DNA of 33,366 bases from Nitrospirota bacterium (GTDB lineage: Bacteria > Nitrospirota > Thermodesulfovibrionia > Thermodesulfovibrionales > UBA6898). Under the pieces are notes generated by a model that did not search any database, was not told the origin of the DNA, and worked only from the letters and a program-made list of their open reading frames with translations. Below are positions 1-6,120 of the stretch, piece by piece (position 1 is the first letter of the stretch; every line of letters starts with the position of its first letter). Location of the stretch: the NCBI GenBank assembly GCA_021814065.1, contig JAKAIZ010000009.1, forward strand, positions 1 through 33,366, in the 5' to 3' direction. The position numbers and the translations under genes are program-made.

Positions 1-239
1 AACGTTGCATAAAGTGTGTGTATTTAGGCCGTCATTCCCGCAGTCTTTAGGCGGGAATCCATTCTTAAGAAAACATGGATGCCCGACTGAGAACCTCGGG
101 CATGACGGAAAAAGAACTATGCCCTGGAGGTAACATTCGGTGAACTCCAACATAAGGAGTGTCATCAGGCTCAAAAGCCCGTCAATCAAGCTTTTGTGGC
201 TGTTAATTTACAATCTTTATGCAACTGGAAGGTAAAGGT
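1..239 (+). repeat. 239-bp dispersed leader repeat, copy 1
   Basis: This block recurs at 2252-2490 with only scattered substitutions and no visible indel (constant offset 2251). Each copy ends a short distance upstream of a sugar-polymer gene: the CpsB-type phosphatase at 325 and the UDP-glucuronate epimerase at 2598. It contains the cloverleaf-like fold at 29-108. Smaller stems follow: TGGAG/CTCCA at 125-129 and 145-149, and GGCT/AGCC at 168-171 and 176-179. No open frame in it looks like a gene. The window begins at its first base, so the copy may extend further left. A leader role for the locus's NusG-like protein is inference. Confidence 0.85.
29..108. repeat. Cloverleaf-type palindromic element, copy 1
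   Basis: Eighty bases parse with no leftover into a closing stem CCGTCAT/ATGACGG (29-35, 102-108) and three adjacent perfect hairpins. These are TCCCGC/GCGGGA (36-41, 51-56), ATCCAT/ATGGAT (57-62, 75-80) and GCCCGA/TCGGGC (81-86, 96-101). Dispersed repeats with inverted ATTCCC/GGGAAT ends are known in many bacteria, which may be the wider family. Because the fold is fully nested, it could act either as DNA (cruciform) or as RNA. Confidence 0.8.
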
Positions 240-310
240 AATGAATGAGGCAGGTAGAGAAAAGAACAGGTGGAGGTAGAGCAATAAAGGCAGACTCTTT
301 ATCTTTACCT
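230..310. repeat. Degenerate AGGTARAG word tract with dyad
   Basis: Purine-rich words of the type AGGTAAAG/AGGTAGAG fill 230-290. CTTTACCT at 303-310 is the exact reverse complement of AGGTAAAG at 230-237. The tract ends 14 bases before the start codon at 325, and no strong Shine-Dalgarno sequence is seen there. Confidence 0.6.
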
Positions 311-324
311 GGTCTTTTGAAGAA

Positions 325-1038
325 ATGATCGACATACACTGCCATATACTTCCGGGGATTGACGACGGGCCTGCGGATGTCGCAGAAAGCGTTGCGATGG
401 CGAGGATCGCTGCCGCGGACGGCATACGGAGTATCGTTGCGACGCCCCATTTCTCATACGGCGAAGGCCCGGACATCAAAACGATAGAGCGTGTTAAGCG
501 TGCACTCGAAGAAAGGCTGAAAGAAGAAGGGGTCCCTTTGAGTCTGGTCTGCGGGGCTGACGTGAGGCTGACGTATGAACTGCTTGAAGGGACCGAGAAA
601 GGCGATCTGCCGACGATAAACGGGTCGAGGTATTTTCTCCTCGAACTGCCGGAGATCATACCGCCGAACCTCGACAACTTCCTGCACGCGGCGAGTATCG
701 GCGGCTTTGTGCCGATAATCACACATCCCGAACGCAACTACAGTTTCCTCGCGTCCCCCCGGAAGATGGACGGGCTCAGGGAGGCCGGCGCGCTGATCCA
801 GATTACCGCTATGAGCGTCACCGGGGAATTCGGCATGAAGATAAGAGGGCTTTCGGAGGCGCTCATCAGGAAGGGTTTAGTGGATTTTGTGGCGACCGAC
901 GCGCACGGGACCGGCCACAGGAGACCGCTCCTCTCGGCAGCTTACAACCACCTTTCGCGACTGCTGGACAAGGGACAGGTGAGGAAGATATTCTTCGGGA
1001 ACCCTGAGGCGGTTCTGGAGAACAGGGAAATAAAATAA
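325..1038 (+). CDS. CpsB/CapC-type PHP tyrosine-protein phosphatase
   Basis: A 237-aa protein of the PHP superfamily, like the metal-dependent tyrosine phosphatases CpsB and YwqE that dephosphorylate the BY-kinase controlling capsule or EPS polymerisation. Metal-site motifs are in the expected order: DIHCH at residues 3-7 followed by LPGIDDGP, ATPH ending at H42, THPERN at 133-138 and TDAHG at 191-195. The length is normal for the family and there is no signal peptide, so it should be cytosolic. It is the first gene of the locus, and the NusG-like gene follows within 60 bases. No BY-kinase gene is in the window, so the partner is either outside or absent. The ATG at 325 is the only start that keeps the N-terminal metal motif. 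Confidence 0.88.
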   Translation: MIDIHCHILPGIDDGPADVAESVAMARIAAADGIRSIVATPHFSYGEGPDIKTIERVKRALEERLKEEGVPLSLVCGADVRLTYELLEGTEKGDLPTINGSRYFLLELPEIIPPNLDNFLHAASIGGFVPIITHPERNYSFLASPRKMDGLREAGALIQITAMSVTGEFGMKIRGLSEALIRKGLVDFVATDAHGTGHRRPLLSAAYNHLSRLLDKGQVRKIFFGNPEAVLENREIK

Positions 1039-1092
1039 GCCGGCAAGCCGGCAGGCGTGTTAGCTTGTGTGCTTGCAGGCTTGTTAGCTATA
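1039..1092. repeat. GCTTGTTAGC-type word tract
   Basis: A spacer built from variants of GCTTGTTAGC and GCAGGC. It opens with GCCGGCAAGCCGGC at 1039-1052, a stem of 5 with a 4-base loop directly after the stop codon and with no T-run. The same word recurs at 1862-1918, 7730-7746, 8549-8563, 9631-9694, 10311-10325 and 10446-10470, and in reverse complement inside the glycosyltransferase gene near 30620-30720. Confidence 0.65.
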
Positions 1093-1097
1093 AAGAT

Positions 1098-1616
1098 ATG
1101 AATTGGTACGCGGTATATACGAAATCGAGGGCTGAAGAGGCGGTCGTGAACCTGCTGAACCAGGCCGGAATCGAGACGCTTGATCCGAAACTCCTGATAA
1201 GGAAATTCTGGAGGGGGAAGTATTCAGAGCGTGTGGAGCAGCTCTTCCCGTGCTACATCTTCGCCTTCTTCGACGCAGAGAGTCAGACACACCTGGTCAA
1301 CTACACGCGGGGGGTGAGGTATGTCGTCGGCAAGGAGAGGCCGCTGGCAGTGTCGCCTGATATCATTGCGGCGATCATGGGGAGGATGGAGGGCGGCCTG
1401 GTGATGCCTGTCCCCGAGGAGTTCAGAAAAGGCGAGAGGGTCCTGATAAAGGAGGGGCCGCTCAAGGACTTTTACGGCGTCTTCGACAGGAACGTCAGCG
1501 GCAAGAAGAGGGCGATGATACTCCTTGAGACCCTCCACTGCAGGGTAGAGGTCGAGAGCGTGGCGCTGAAGAAGGCGGAAAAAAATGAATCGCCAAAAGT
1601 TAAACGTGAAAGGTGA
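1098..1616 (+). CDS. NusG-family antiterminator (RfaH/LoaP/UpxY-like)
   Basis: A NusG paralog of 172 aa from the ATG at 1098. The N-terminal NGN domain begins MNWYAVYTKSRAEE and includes the family-typical LFPCYIFAFF. A C-terminal KOW domain follows (GERVLIKEGPLKDFYGVFD). Such paralogs load on RNA polymerase at one leader and let it read through long polysaccharide operons. Its place as second gene of an EPS locus matches RfaH, LoaP and UpxY logic. An in-frame ATG at 1065 would add 11 residues encoded by the spacer word tract, so I prefer 1098. The last ~12 residues (charged, ending VKRER) are encoded by the start of the next word tract, so the original C-terminus may have been replaced. Confidence 0.85.
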   Translation: MNWYAVYTKSRAEEAVVNLLNQAGIETLDPKLLIRKFWRGKYSERVEQLFPCYIFAFFDAESQTHLVNYTRGVRYVVGKERPLAVSPDIIAAIMGRMEGGLVMPVPEEFRKGERVLIKEGPLKDFYGVFDRNVSGKKRAMILLETLHCRVEVESVALKKAEKNESPKVKRER

Positions 1617-1733
1617 AAAGCTTGGTGAAGGTGAAAATTTTCGCACTTTGTTTGTATGCTGCTCTTAACCTTTAACTTTTCACTTATAACTTTTTACTGT
1701 TTCTCACTTTTCTCTTGTATTTTTATGGTAGTT
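1595..1733. repeat. GTGAAAAGTTAAA word tract with inverted halves
   Basis: The left half (1595-1640) is built of GTGAAAGG and AAAAGTTAAA words. The right half (1665-1733) is their reverse complements. Exact pairs are AAAAGTTAAA 1595-1604 with TTTAACTTTT 1671-1680, and GTGAAAAG 1613-1620 with CTTTTCAC 1676-1683. It overlaps the end of the NusG-like gene. It could act as a weak terminator or attenuator, but there is no GC-rich stem. Confidence 0.65.
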
Positions 1734-1783
1734 ACAGTATCTTAGTTCAGTGTGTGAACGCATGATGGTTCTCACCTGCCCGG

Positions 1784-1844
1784 TTCTGTCCATGACAGAA
1801 AACGGCGGCAGCCTGCCCAAAATCAGTAAAACAAGCTGATCAGC
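1784..1844 (+). promoter_or_regulatory. Structured leader with ops-like motif
   Basis: The 303-base gap 1617-1919 holds no gene. Inside it are a perfect 7-bp hairpin TTCTGTC/GACAGAA with a CAT loop (1784-1800), then GGCGGCAGCCTG at 1804-1815, then the 10-bp palindrome GCTGATCAGC (1835-1844). The middle motif matches the enterobacterial RfaH-recruiting ops element GGCGGTAGCGTG at 10 of 12 positions. It lies just downstream of a NusG paralog. The functional link is inference. Confidence 0.35.
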
Positions 1845-1861
1845 ATGTAGGCTTCTTGGTT

Positions 1862-1918
1862 CGAATTTGCTTGCCAGCTTGTTCGCTTGTTAGCCTGTTA
1901 GTTTGCCAGCCTGTAAAC
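1862..1918. repeat. GCTTGTTAGC-type word tract
   Basis: Tandem degenerate copies of GCTTGTTMGC and GCCTGTTAG fill the 57 bases before the MarR-type gene, and no Shine-Dalgarno sequence is visible. The word is the same as at 1039-1092, so the NusG-like gene is bracketed by direct copies of one tract family. Confidence 0.6.
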
Positions 1919-1919
1919 C

Positions 1920-2246
1920 ATGGACGAAACACATTTCAAGACCCTGCGTGAATTAGCGAAAGACGGCACTCTTTCGCAGCGGGAGCTTTCGAAGAAGATG
2001 GGGCTCAGCCTCGGCCGGGCGAACTTTGTCGTGAACGCGCTCCTCAGCAAGGGCTATATCAAGGCGCAGCGGTTCAAGAACTCGAAGAACAAGATCGCCT
2101 ACCGCTACATCCTCACCCCGAAGGGCATCAGCACCAAGATCGCCCAGACCTACGACTTCCTCCAGAGAAAGACCGACGAGTTCGACCGGCTCAAGGAGGA
2201 GATAGAAGCGCTGAGGAACGAAGTTCCGCAAAGAAAGGCAGAATAA
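1920..2246 (+). CDS. EPS-associated MarR-family regulator
   Basis: A 108-aa winged-helix protein. Residues ~5-75 carry the helix-turn-helix and wing (SQRELSKKMGLSLGRANFVV, then a YRYILTPKG wing). A charged helical tail ~80-108 (DEFDRLKEEIEALRNE) could be a dimerising coiled coil. It strongly resembles the small MarR-type family repeatedly found in exopolysaccharide loci. It should be a cytosolic DNA-binding regulator of this locus, but its ligand is unknown. Candidate operators are the palindromes at 1835-1844 and 5997-6018 (inference). The 239-bp repeat begins five bases after its stop codon. Confidence 0.85.
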   Translation: MDETHFKTLRELAKDGTLSQRELSKKMGLSLGRANFVVNALLSKGYIKAQRFKNSKNKIAYRYILTPKGISTKIAQTYDFLQRKTDEFDRLKEEIEALRNEVPQRKAE

Positions 2247-2251
2247 ACTCT

Positions 2252-2490
2252 AACGTTGCATAAGGTGTGTGTATTCAGGCCGTCATTCCCGCAGTCTTTA
2301 GGCGGGAATCCATTCTTAAGAAAACATGGATGCCCGACTGAGACCCTCGGGCATGACGGAAAAAGAACTATGACTTGGAGGTAACATTCGGTGAACTCCA
2401 ACATAAGGAGTGTCATCAGGCTCAAGAGCCCGTCAATCAAGCTTTTGTGGCTGTTAATTTACAATCTTTATGCAACTGGAAGGTAAAGGC
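2252..2490 (+). repeat. 239-bp dispersed leader repeat, copy 2
   Basis: The second copy of the block at 1-239, collinear throughout. It fills most of the 351-base gap between the MarR gene and the UDP-glucuronate epimerase and carries the same set of stems. I see no gene in it. Confidence 0.88.
2280..2359. repeat. Cloverleaf-type palindromic element, copy 2
   Basis: Same parse as at 29-108: a closing stem CCGTCAT/ATGACGG and three perfect inner hairpins. The visible difference from copy 1 falls in the third loop, not in a stem, which is consistent with selection on the fold. Confidence 0.8.
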
Positions 2491-2592
2491 AGGTAGAGGT
2501 AAAGAGTGAGACAGGTGGAGATGAAGACAGGTAAAGAAAAGAACAGAAATAAAAGCAGAATCGCTACCTCTACCTCTACCTCTACCTTTTTT
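2481..2592. repeat. AGGTAGAGG word tract with inverted halves and T-run
   Basis: The purine-rich left half contains AGGTAGAGGTA at 2491-2501. The right half is a (CTACCT)n run. TACCTCTACCT at 2577-2587 pairs perfectly with the left word over 11 bp and leads straight into six T residues (2587-2592). This terminator- or attenuator-like fold ends five bases before the epimerase ATG and takes the place of a Shine-Dalgarno sequence. Confidence 0.65.
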
Positions 2593-2597
2593 CTGAT

Positions 2598-3614
2598 ATG
2601 AAAATTCTCGTCACCGGCGCAGCCGGGTTCATCGGTTCCTTTCTCGCGAAGCGGCTCATCGCGCGGGGGGACGAGGTGGTCGGCCTCGACAACCTCAACG
2701 ACTACTACGACGTGAACCTCAAGCTCGGCCGCCTGAAGCAGATGTCGATGGACAGGAACTTCACTCCTGTGCGGCTGGACCTGCACGACAGGGACGGCGT
2801 TGCGAGGCTCTTTTCGGAAAACCGGTTCGATGCGGTCGTGAATATGGCGGCCCAGGCTGGCGTGAGGTATTCCCTGACCAATCCCTATGCCTACGCAGAC
2901 AGCAACCTCACCGGGTTTTTAAACGTCCTTGAAGGCTGCAGGCAAACCGGCGTAAAGCACCTCGTCTTCGCCTCGTCGAGCTCCGTCTACGGCGCAAATA
3001 CGAAGATGCCCTATTCGGTCCACGACAACGTAGACCATCCCGTCTCGCTCTACGCGGCCACGAAGAAGGCGAACGAACTTATGGCCCATGCCTATTCGAG
3101 CCTCTATCGGCTGCCCTGTACCGGCTTGAGGTTCTTTACGGTCTACGGTCCCTGGGGCAGGCCGGACATGGCCTATTTCCTCTTCACCAGGGCGATAGTC
3201 GAGGGAAGGCCGATCGACGTCTTCAACAACGGAAAGATGAAGAGGGACTTCACCTATATCGACGACATCATCGAGGCCGTCGTGAGGGTGATCGACCGCA
3301 TACCGGAGCCGGACCCTGCCTGGAGCGGAGATGTGCCTGATTCGGCGACGAGCTACGCGCCTTACCGGCTCTACAACATCGGAAACAACCAGCCTGTCGA
3401 GCTCCTGAGGTTCATCGAGGTGCTCGAAGAGGTCCTCGGCAAAAAGGCCGTAAAGAATATGCTGCCGATGCAGGCAGGCGATGTCCCGGCCACGTATGCG
3501 GATATCGGCGACCTCATGCGGGACGTCGGCTTCAAACCCTCGATGCCGATAGAAGAGGGACTCAAAAAGTTTGTGGAATGGTATAGGCAATACCATAAAG
3601 TAAGTGAGGGGTGA
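2598..3614 (+). CDS. UDP-glucuronate 4-epimerase (extended SDR)
   Basis: A 338-aa NAD-dependent epimerase of the extended short-chain dehydrogenase family that interconverts UDP-glucuronate and UDP-galacturonate in the cytosol. The nucleotide-binding GAAGFIG is at residues 7-13. LDNLNDYYDVNLK (30-42) is typical of the GlcA epimerase branch. SSSSVYG precedes the catalytic YAATK at 152-156 (Y152, K156). RDFTYIDD and the C-terminal substrate-binding region are complete. The length is normal. It pairs logically with the UDP-glucuronate decarboxylase at 6755, since both use UDP-GlcA. The start follows a pyrimidine tract with no ribosome-binding site, so translation may be regulated or leaderless. 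Confidence 0.9.
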   Translation: MKILVTGAAGFIGSFLAKRLIARGDEVVGLDNLNDYYDVNLKLGRLKQMSMDRNFTPVRLDLHDRDGVARLFSENRFDAVVNMAAQAGVRYSLTNPYAYADSNLTGFLNVLEGCRQTGVKHLVFASSSSVYGANTKMPYSVHDNVDHPVSLYAATKKANELMAHAYSSLYRLPCTGLRFFTVYGPWGRPDMAYFLFTRAIVEGRPIDVFNNGKMKRDFTYIDDIIEAVVRVIDRIPEPDPAWSGDVPDSATSYAPYRLYNIGNNQPVELLRFIEVLEEVLGKKAVKNMLPMQAGDVPATYADIGDLMRDVGFKPSMPIEEGLKKFVEWYRQYHKVSEG

Positions 3615-3684
3615 GTCGCGAGGAGCAATGCGTCTTTACCCCTTTCTTCTAACACCTAACTCCTGACTCCTTTGAACCTTGAAC
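3609..3684. repeat. GAGTC/CTCCT word tract
   Basis: A spacer with words such as CACCTAACTCCTGACTCC. GAGTC (3613-3617) and AGGAG (3621-3625) are complementary to CTCCT (3660-3664) and GACTC (3665-3669), giving a bulged stem. Its last part (TTGAACCTTGAAC) runs directly into the Wzm start codon. Confidence 0.5.
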
Positions 3685-4518
3685 ATGGAACTTAGAACCA
3701 TCAATCGGACGGTCATCAGACCGTCAGGGGGCCGTCCTTCGCTCGACCTCGGCGAGGTGTGGGCATACCGCGAGCTGCTCGGGATGCTCGCCTGGAGGGA
3801 CGTCTCGGTCCGCTACAAGCAGTCGGTCGCAGGGATCGGCTGGGCGGTCTTCCAGCCCCTGATGACGATGGTGATCTTCACGATCATCTTCGGCAAGTTC
3901 GCGAAGCTCCCGTCGGACGGGCTCCCTTATCCGGTATTCGCATACTGCGCATTGCTGCCCTGGAACTACTTCAGCCAGTCTCTGACAGGGTCGTCCGACA
4001 GCATCGTCGGCTCTTCGTATCTCATCACCAAGGTCTATTTCCCGAGGCTGGTCCTGCCGCTCGGCAAGGTCACCTCCGGCCTGATAGATTTCGGCGTCGC
4101 CTTCGTCATTCTTTTGGGCATGATGGCATGGTACGGGATCGCGCCGACATTCGGCATACTCCTTCTGCCGGTCTTTATGCTCGTGGCGATGCTCACCGCC
4201 TTAGGCGTGGGGCTCTGGTTCACGGCGCTGAACGTGAAATACCGGGACGTAAGGTTCATAGTCCCCTATATAGCCCAGTTCTGGCTCTTCGCGTCGCCGG
4301 TGGCCTATTCCACCAGCCTTGTGCCGGAGAAGTGGCGGTGGCTCTACGGCCTCAACCCGATGGTCGGCGTGATCGAGGGCTTCCGCTGGGCGCTCCTCGG
4401 AAAGGCGGCGCCCGACTTCGGGATGATGCTTGCCTCCTTCGGCGCGGTCTGCATGGTCCTGGTTACCGGCCTCTACTACTTCAGGAGGATGGAGGAGACG
4501 TTTGCGGATAATGTGTAG
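3685..4518 (+). CDS. wzm: Wzm-type ABC polysaccharide exporter, permease (first pair)
   Basis: A 277-aa integral inner-membrane protein of the ABC-2 family that forms the channel of a polysaccharide exporter with the ATPase at 4759. Family signals include YRELLGMLAWRDVSVRYKQ at the cytoplasmic N-terminal amphipathic region and VYFPRLVLPL. Others are LTALGVGLWFTALNVKYRDV and LNPMVGVIEGFRWALLG near the C-terminus. Hydrophobic stretches suggest six membrane segments. A TTG two codons upstream (3679) is possible, but ATG 3685 is preferred. The first ~8 codons have the same composition as the spacer word tract, so the start region may be tract-derived. A paralog lies at 11840. Confidence 0.9.
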   Translation: MELRTINRTVIRPSGGRPSLDLGEVWAYRELLGMLAWRDVSVRYKQSVAGIGWAVFQPLMTMVIFTIIFGKFAKLPSDGLPYPVFAYCALLPWNYFSQSLTGSSDSIVGSSYLITKVYFPRLVLPLGKVTSGLIDFGVAFVILLGMMAWYGIAPTFGILLLPVFMLVAMLTALGVGLWFTALNVKYRDVRFIVPYIAQFWLFASPVAYSTSLVPEKWRWLYGLNPMVGVIEGFRWALLGKAAPDFGMMLASFGAVCMVLVTGLYYFRRMEETFADNV

Positions 4519-4598
4519 AAAGCAAAGAGCATAGAGCATAGAGTTTCAAGCGTGAGAAAGCAAAGTGCGGAGAGCTAGAGGCTCTAAGTTAATCATTC
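4519..4598. repeat. AGAGCATAG-type purine word tract
   Basis: Words such as GAGCATAGAGCATAGAG and AAAGCAAAG fill the gap between the permease and an S23 remnant. A small stem AGAGC/GCTCT is present. No matching reverse-complement half is seen downstream, where the S23 gene is truncated. Confidence 0.45.
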
Positions 4599-4766
4599 AT
4601 GAATAAATTCCGTTTTGAGAACCTGGAAATTTGGCGAAGATCGGTAGAAGTTGCAAGGAAATTATTTCGGCTGGCCGATGACCTCGAAAACAATAAACTG
4701 TATCGGTTTGCTGATCAACTCAGAGGTGCCGGACTCTCAATGCCGAACAACTTAGCCTGTGTCTAA
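4599..4766 (+). pseudogene. 5' remnant of S23-type four-helix-bundle gene
   Basis: Reading from ATG 4599 gives 55 residues starting MNKFRFENLEIWRRSVEVAR and ending LSMPNNLACV before TAA. This is clearly the N-terminal half of the four-helix-bundle (S23/rRNA intervening-sequence) family, in which the next residues would normally be IAEG. Homology stops exactly where the start of the Wzt gene begins (GTG 4759, another frame). A deletion or insertion has therefore joined the two. Intact relatives of ~123 aa lie at 12769 and 29789. It is probably non-functional, but its DNA supplies the upstream region of the ATPase gene. Confidence 0.75.
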
Positions 4767-5997
4767 CGACGTAGTAATAAAGGTTTCCAATCTGGGCAAG
4801 AGATACCGCCTCGGCCGGCTGCATGACAACAACCTGCTAAGCGAAAAGATCGGCAATGGCCTGCGCTCCATATTTCAGAGGTTCCGTGACCTTTCACCTT
4901 TCCCTTTTCACCTTTCACAGGAAAAGGATTTCTGGGCCATTCGAGAGGTGGCCTTCGAAATAAAACAGGGCGAGGTCGTCGGGATCGTCGGCAGGAACGG
5001 CACAGGCAAGAGCACGCTCCTGAAGATACTGTCGCGCGTAACCGGGCCTACCGAAGGGGAGGTCGAGCTGCTCGGCAGGGTCGGGAGCCTGCTGGAGGTC
5101 GGGACCGGATTTCACCCGGAGCTGACAGGCAGGGAGAACATCTTCATGAACGGGGCGATTCTCGGGATGAAGAGGGCCGAGATCAAGGGCAGGTTCGACG
5201 AGATCGTCGGGTTCGCCGAGGTCGAAAAGTTCGTCGACACTCCGGTCAAGCACTACTCCTCGGGCATGTACGTGCGGCTTGCCTTCTCGGTCGCCGCGCA
5301 CCTCGAGCCGGAGGTCCTGCTCGTCGACGAGGTGCTGGCGGTCGGCGACGCCGCCTTCCAGAAGAAGTGCCTCGGCAAGATCGGGGAGGTGGCAAGGGGG
5401 GGCCGGACGGTCCTGTTCGTCAGCCACAACATGGCCTCGGTGAAGACGCTCTGCGGAAGGGCGATACTCCTCGAAGGCGGCCGCGTGGTCATGGACGGCG
5501 ATGCGGCAAGTGTGGTCGACCGGTACCTCGGGGACCCGGGCATGAAGGTCGCTTCCTACCGCATGGCCGCGGGGAAGAAACCGCCCTGTTTCCGCAGCAT
5601 CGAGCTTATCCAGGAGGAGCGGAAGAACGGCGCCTTTGCCGCTGACAGGCCGGTGAGGATCTCTTTCTCGATCGACAGCGGCGGAGAGAAAGGGCTCGGC
5701 GTCAACCTCTTCATCCGCAACGAGCAGGGGGTCTGCATCCACCATTCCGCGGATTCCTTCGTGGGCCCCTCCGGAGTCTCCGGGCCGGGGGAGCGGACCT
5801 GCGAGATACCGGCTTACGGGCTTGCGGCCGGGAGGTACCGTGTCGACGTCTCCCTGTCTCGCGGGGAGCTCGAGGTCTTCGACTACCTGCAGGACGCGCT
5901 TATATTCCAGACCGGCCTCACAGATGCCACCGACGACAAGGCCAGGGCTGCCCGCTGGAGAGGCCTCTGCGGCCCGGGATTGATACGGTGGGAATAG
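4759..5997 (+). CDS. wzt: Wzt-type ABC polysaccharide exporter, ATPase with C-terminal sugar-binding domain (first pair)
   Basis: A 412-aa cytosolic ATPase partner of the permease at 3685. Walker A is GRNGTGKS at 78-85, the signature is YSSGM at 166-170, Walker B is LLVDE at 187-191 and the switch histidine is H223. Residues ~265-412 form the extra C-terminal domain that in Wzt proteins recognises the end of the finished chain. The GTG start lies inside the S23 remnant with no clear ribosome-binding site. Residues ~43-53 (DLSPFPFHLSQ) are encoded by CCTTTCACCTTT words like those of the spacer at 1665-1733 and look like an in-frame insertion before the first conserved strand. A full paralog is at 13919. 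Confidence 0.9.
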   Translation: MSNDVVIKVSNLGKRYRLGRLHDNNLLSEKIGNGLRSIFQRFRDLSPFPFHLSQEKDFWAIREVAFEIKQGEVVGIVGRNGTGKSTLLKILSRVTGPTEGEVELLGRVGSLLEVGTGFHPELTGRENIFMNGAILGMKRAEIKGRFDEIVGFAEVEKFVDTPVKHYSSGMYVRLAFSVAAHLEPEVLLVDEVLAVGDAAFQKKCLGKIGEVARGGRTVLFVSHNMASVKTLCGRAILLEGGRVVMDGDAASVVDRYLGDPGMKVASYRMAAGKKPPCFRSIELIQEERKNGAFAADRPVRISFSIDSGGEKGLGVNLFIRNEQGVCIHHSADSFVGPSGVSGPGERTCEIPAYGLAAGRYRVDVSLSRGELEVFDYLQDALIFQTGLTDATDDKARAARWRGLCGPGLIRWE

Positions 5998-6018
5998 GAA
6001 GTGACCGCGGTCACTTCC
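5997..6018. promoter_or_regulatory. 22-bp perfect palindrome after wzt
   Basis: The half-site GGAAGTGACCG is followed immediately by its exact reverse complement CGGTCACTTCC. The first base is the last base of the wzt stop codon. There is no T-run, so it is a poor intrinsic terminator. An operator (for example for the MarR-type regulator at 1920) or a processing hairpin are alternatives. Confidence 0.6.
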
Positions 6019-6120
6019 GGTGAGTAGTAATTTGTGACTTGTGATTAGTGACTAATTGCGGGTAACCAGTTCTTAGAGTTGTTAGTTTTTATCAATTTCC
6101 AGTTACTAATTACTGTCTTT
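6019..6120. repeat. GTGATTAGTGACTAATT word tract
   Basis: Words of the type GTGACTTGTGATTAGTGAC occupy the left part. The right part (CAGTTACTAATTACTG) is their near reverse complement. It runs up to ATG 6121. Confidence 0.5.

Noticed and set aside
194-222. Promoter in the 239-bp repeat (TTGTGG with TACAAT or TTATGC)
   Set aside because: The spacing is 9 bases for the good -10, and the correctly spaced -10 is poor.
1858-1866. GGTTCGAAT resembling a tRNA T-loop
   Set aside because: No acceptor, D or anticodon stems fit around it, and GCTTGTTAGC words follow immediately.
4915-5745. Long minus-strand open frames opposite wzt and opposite 6812-7534
   Set aside because: They mirror GC-rich coding sequence, show no recognisable motifs and have no ribosome sites.
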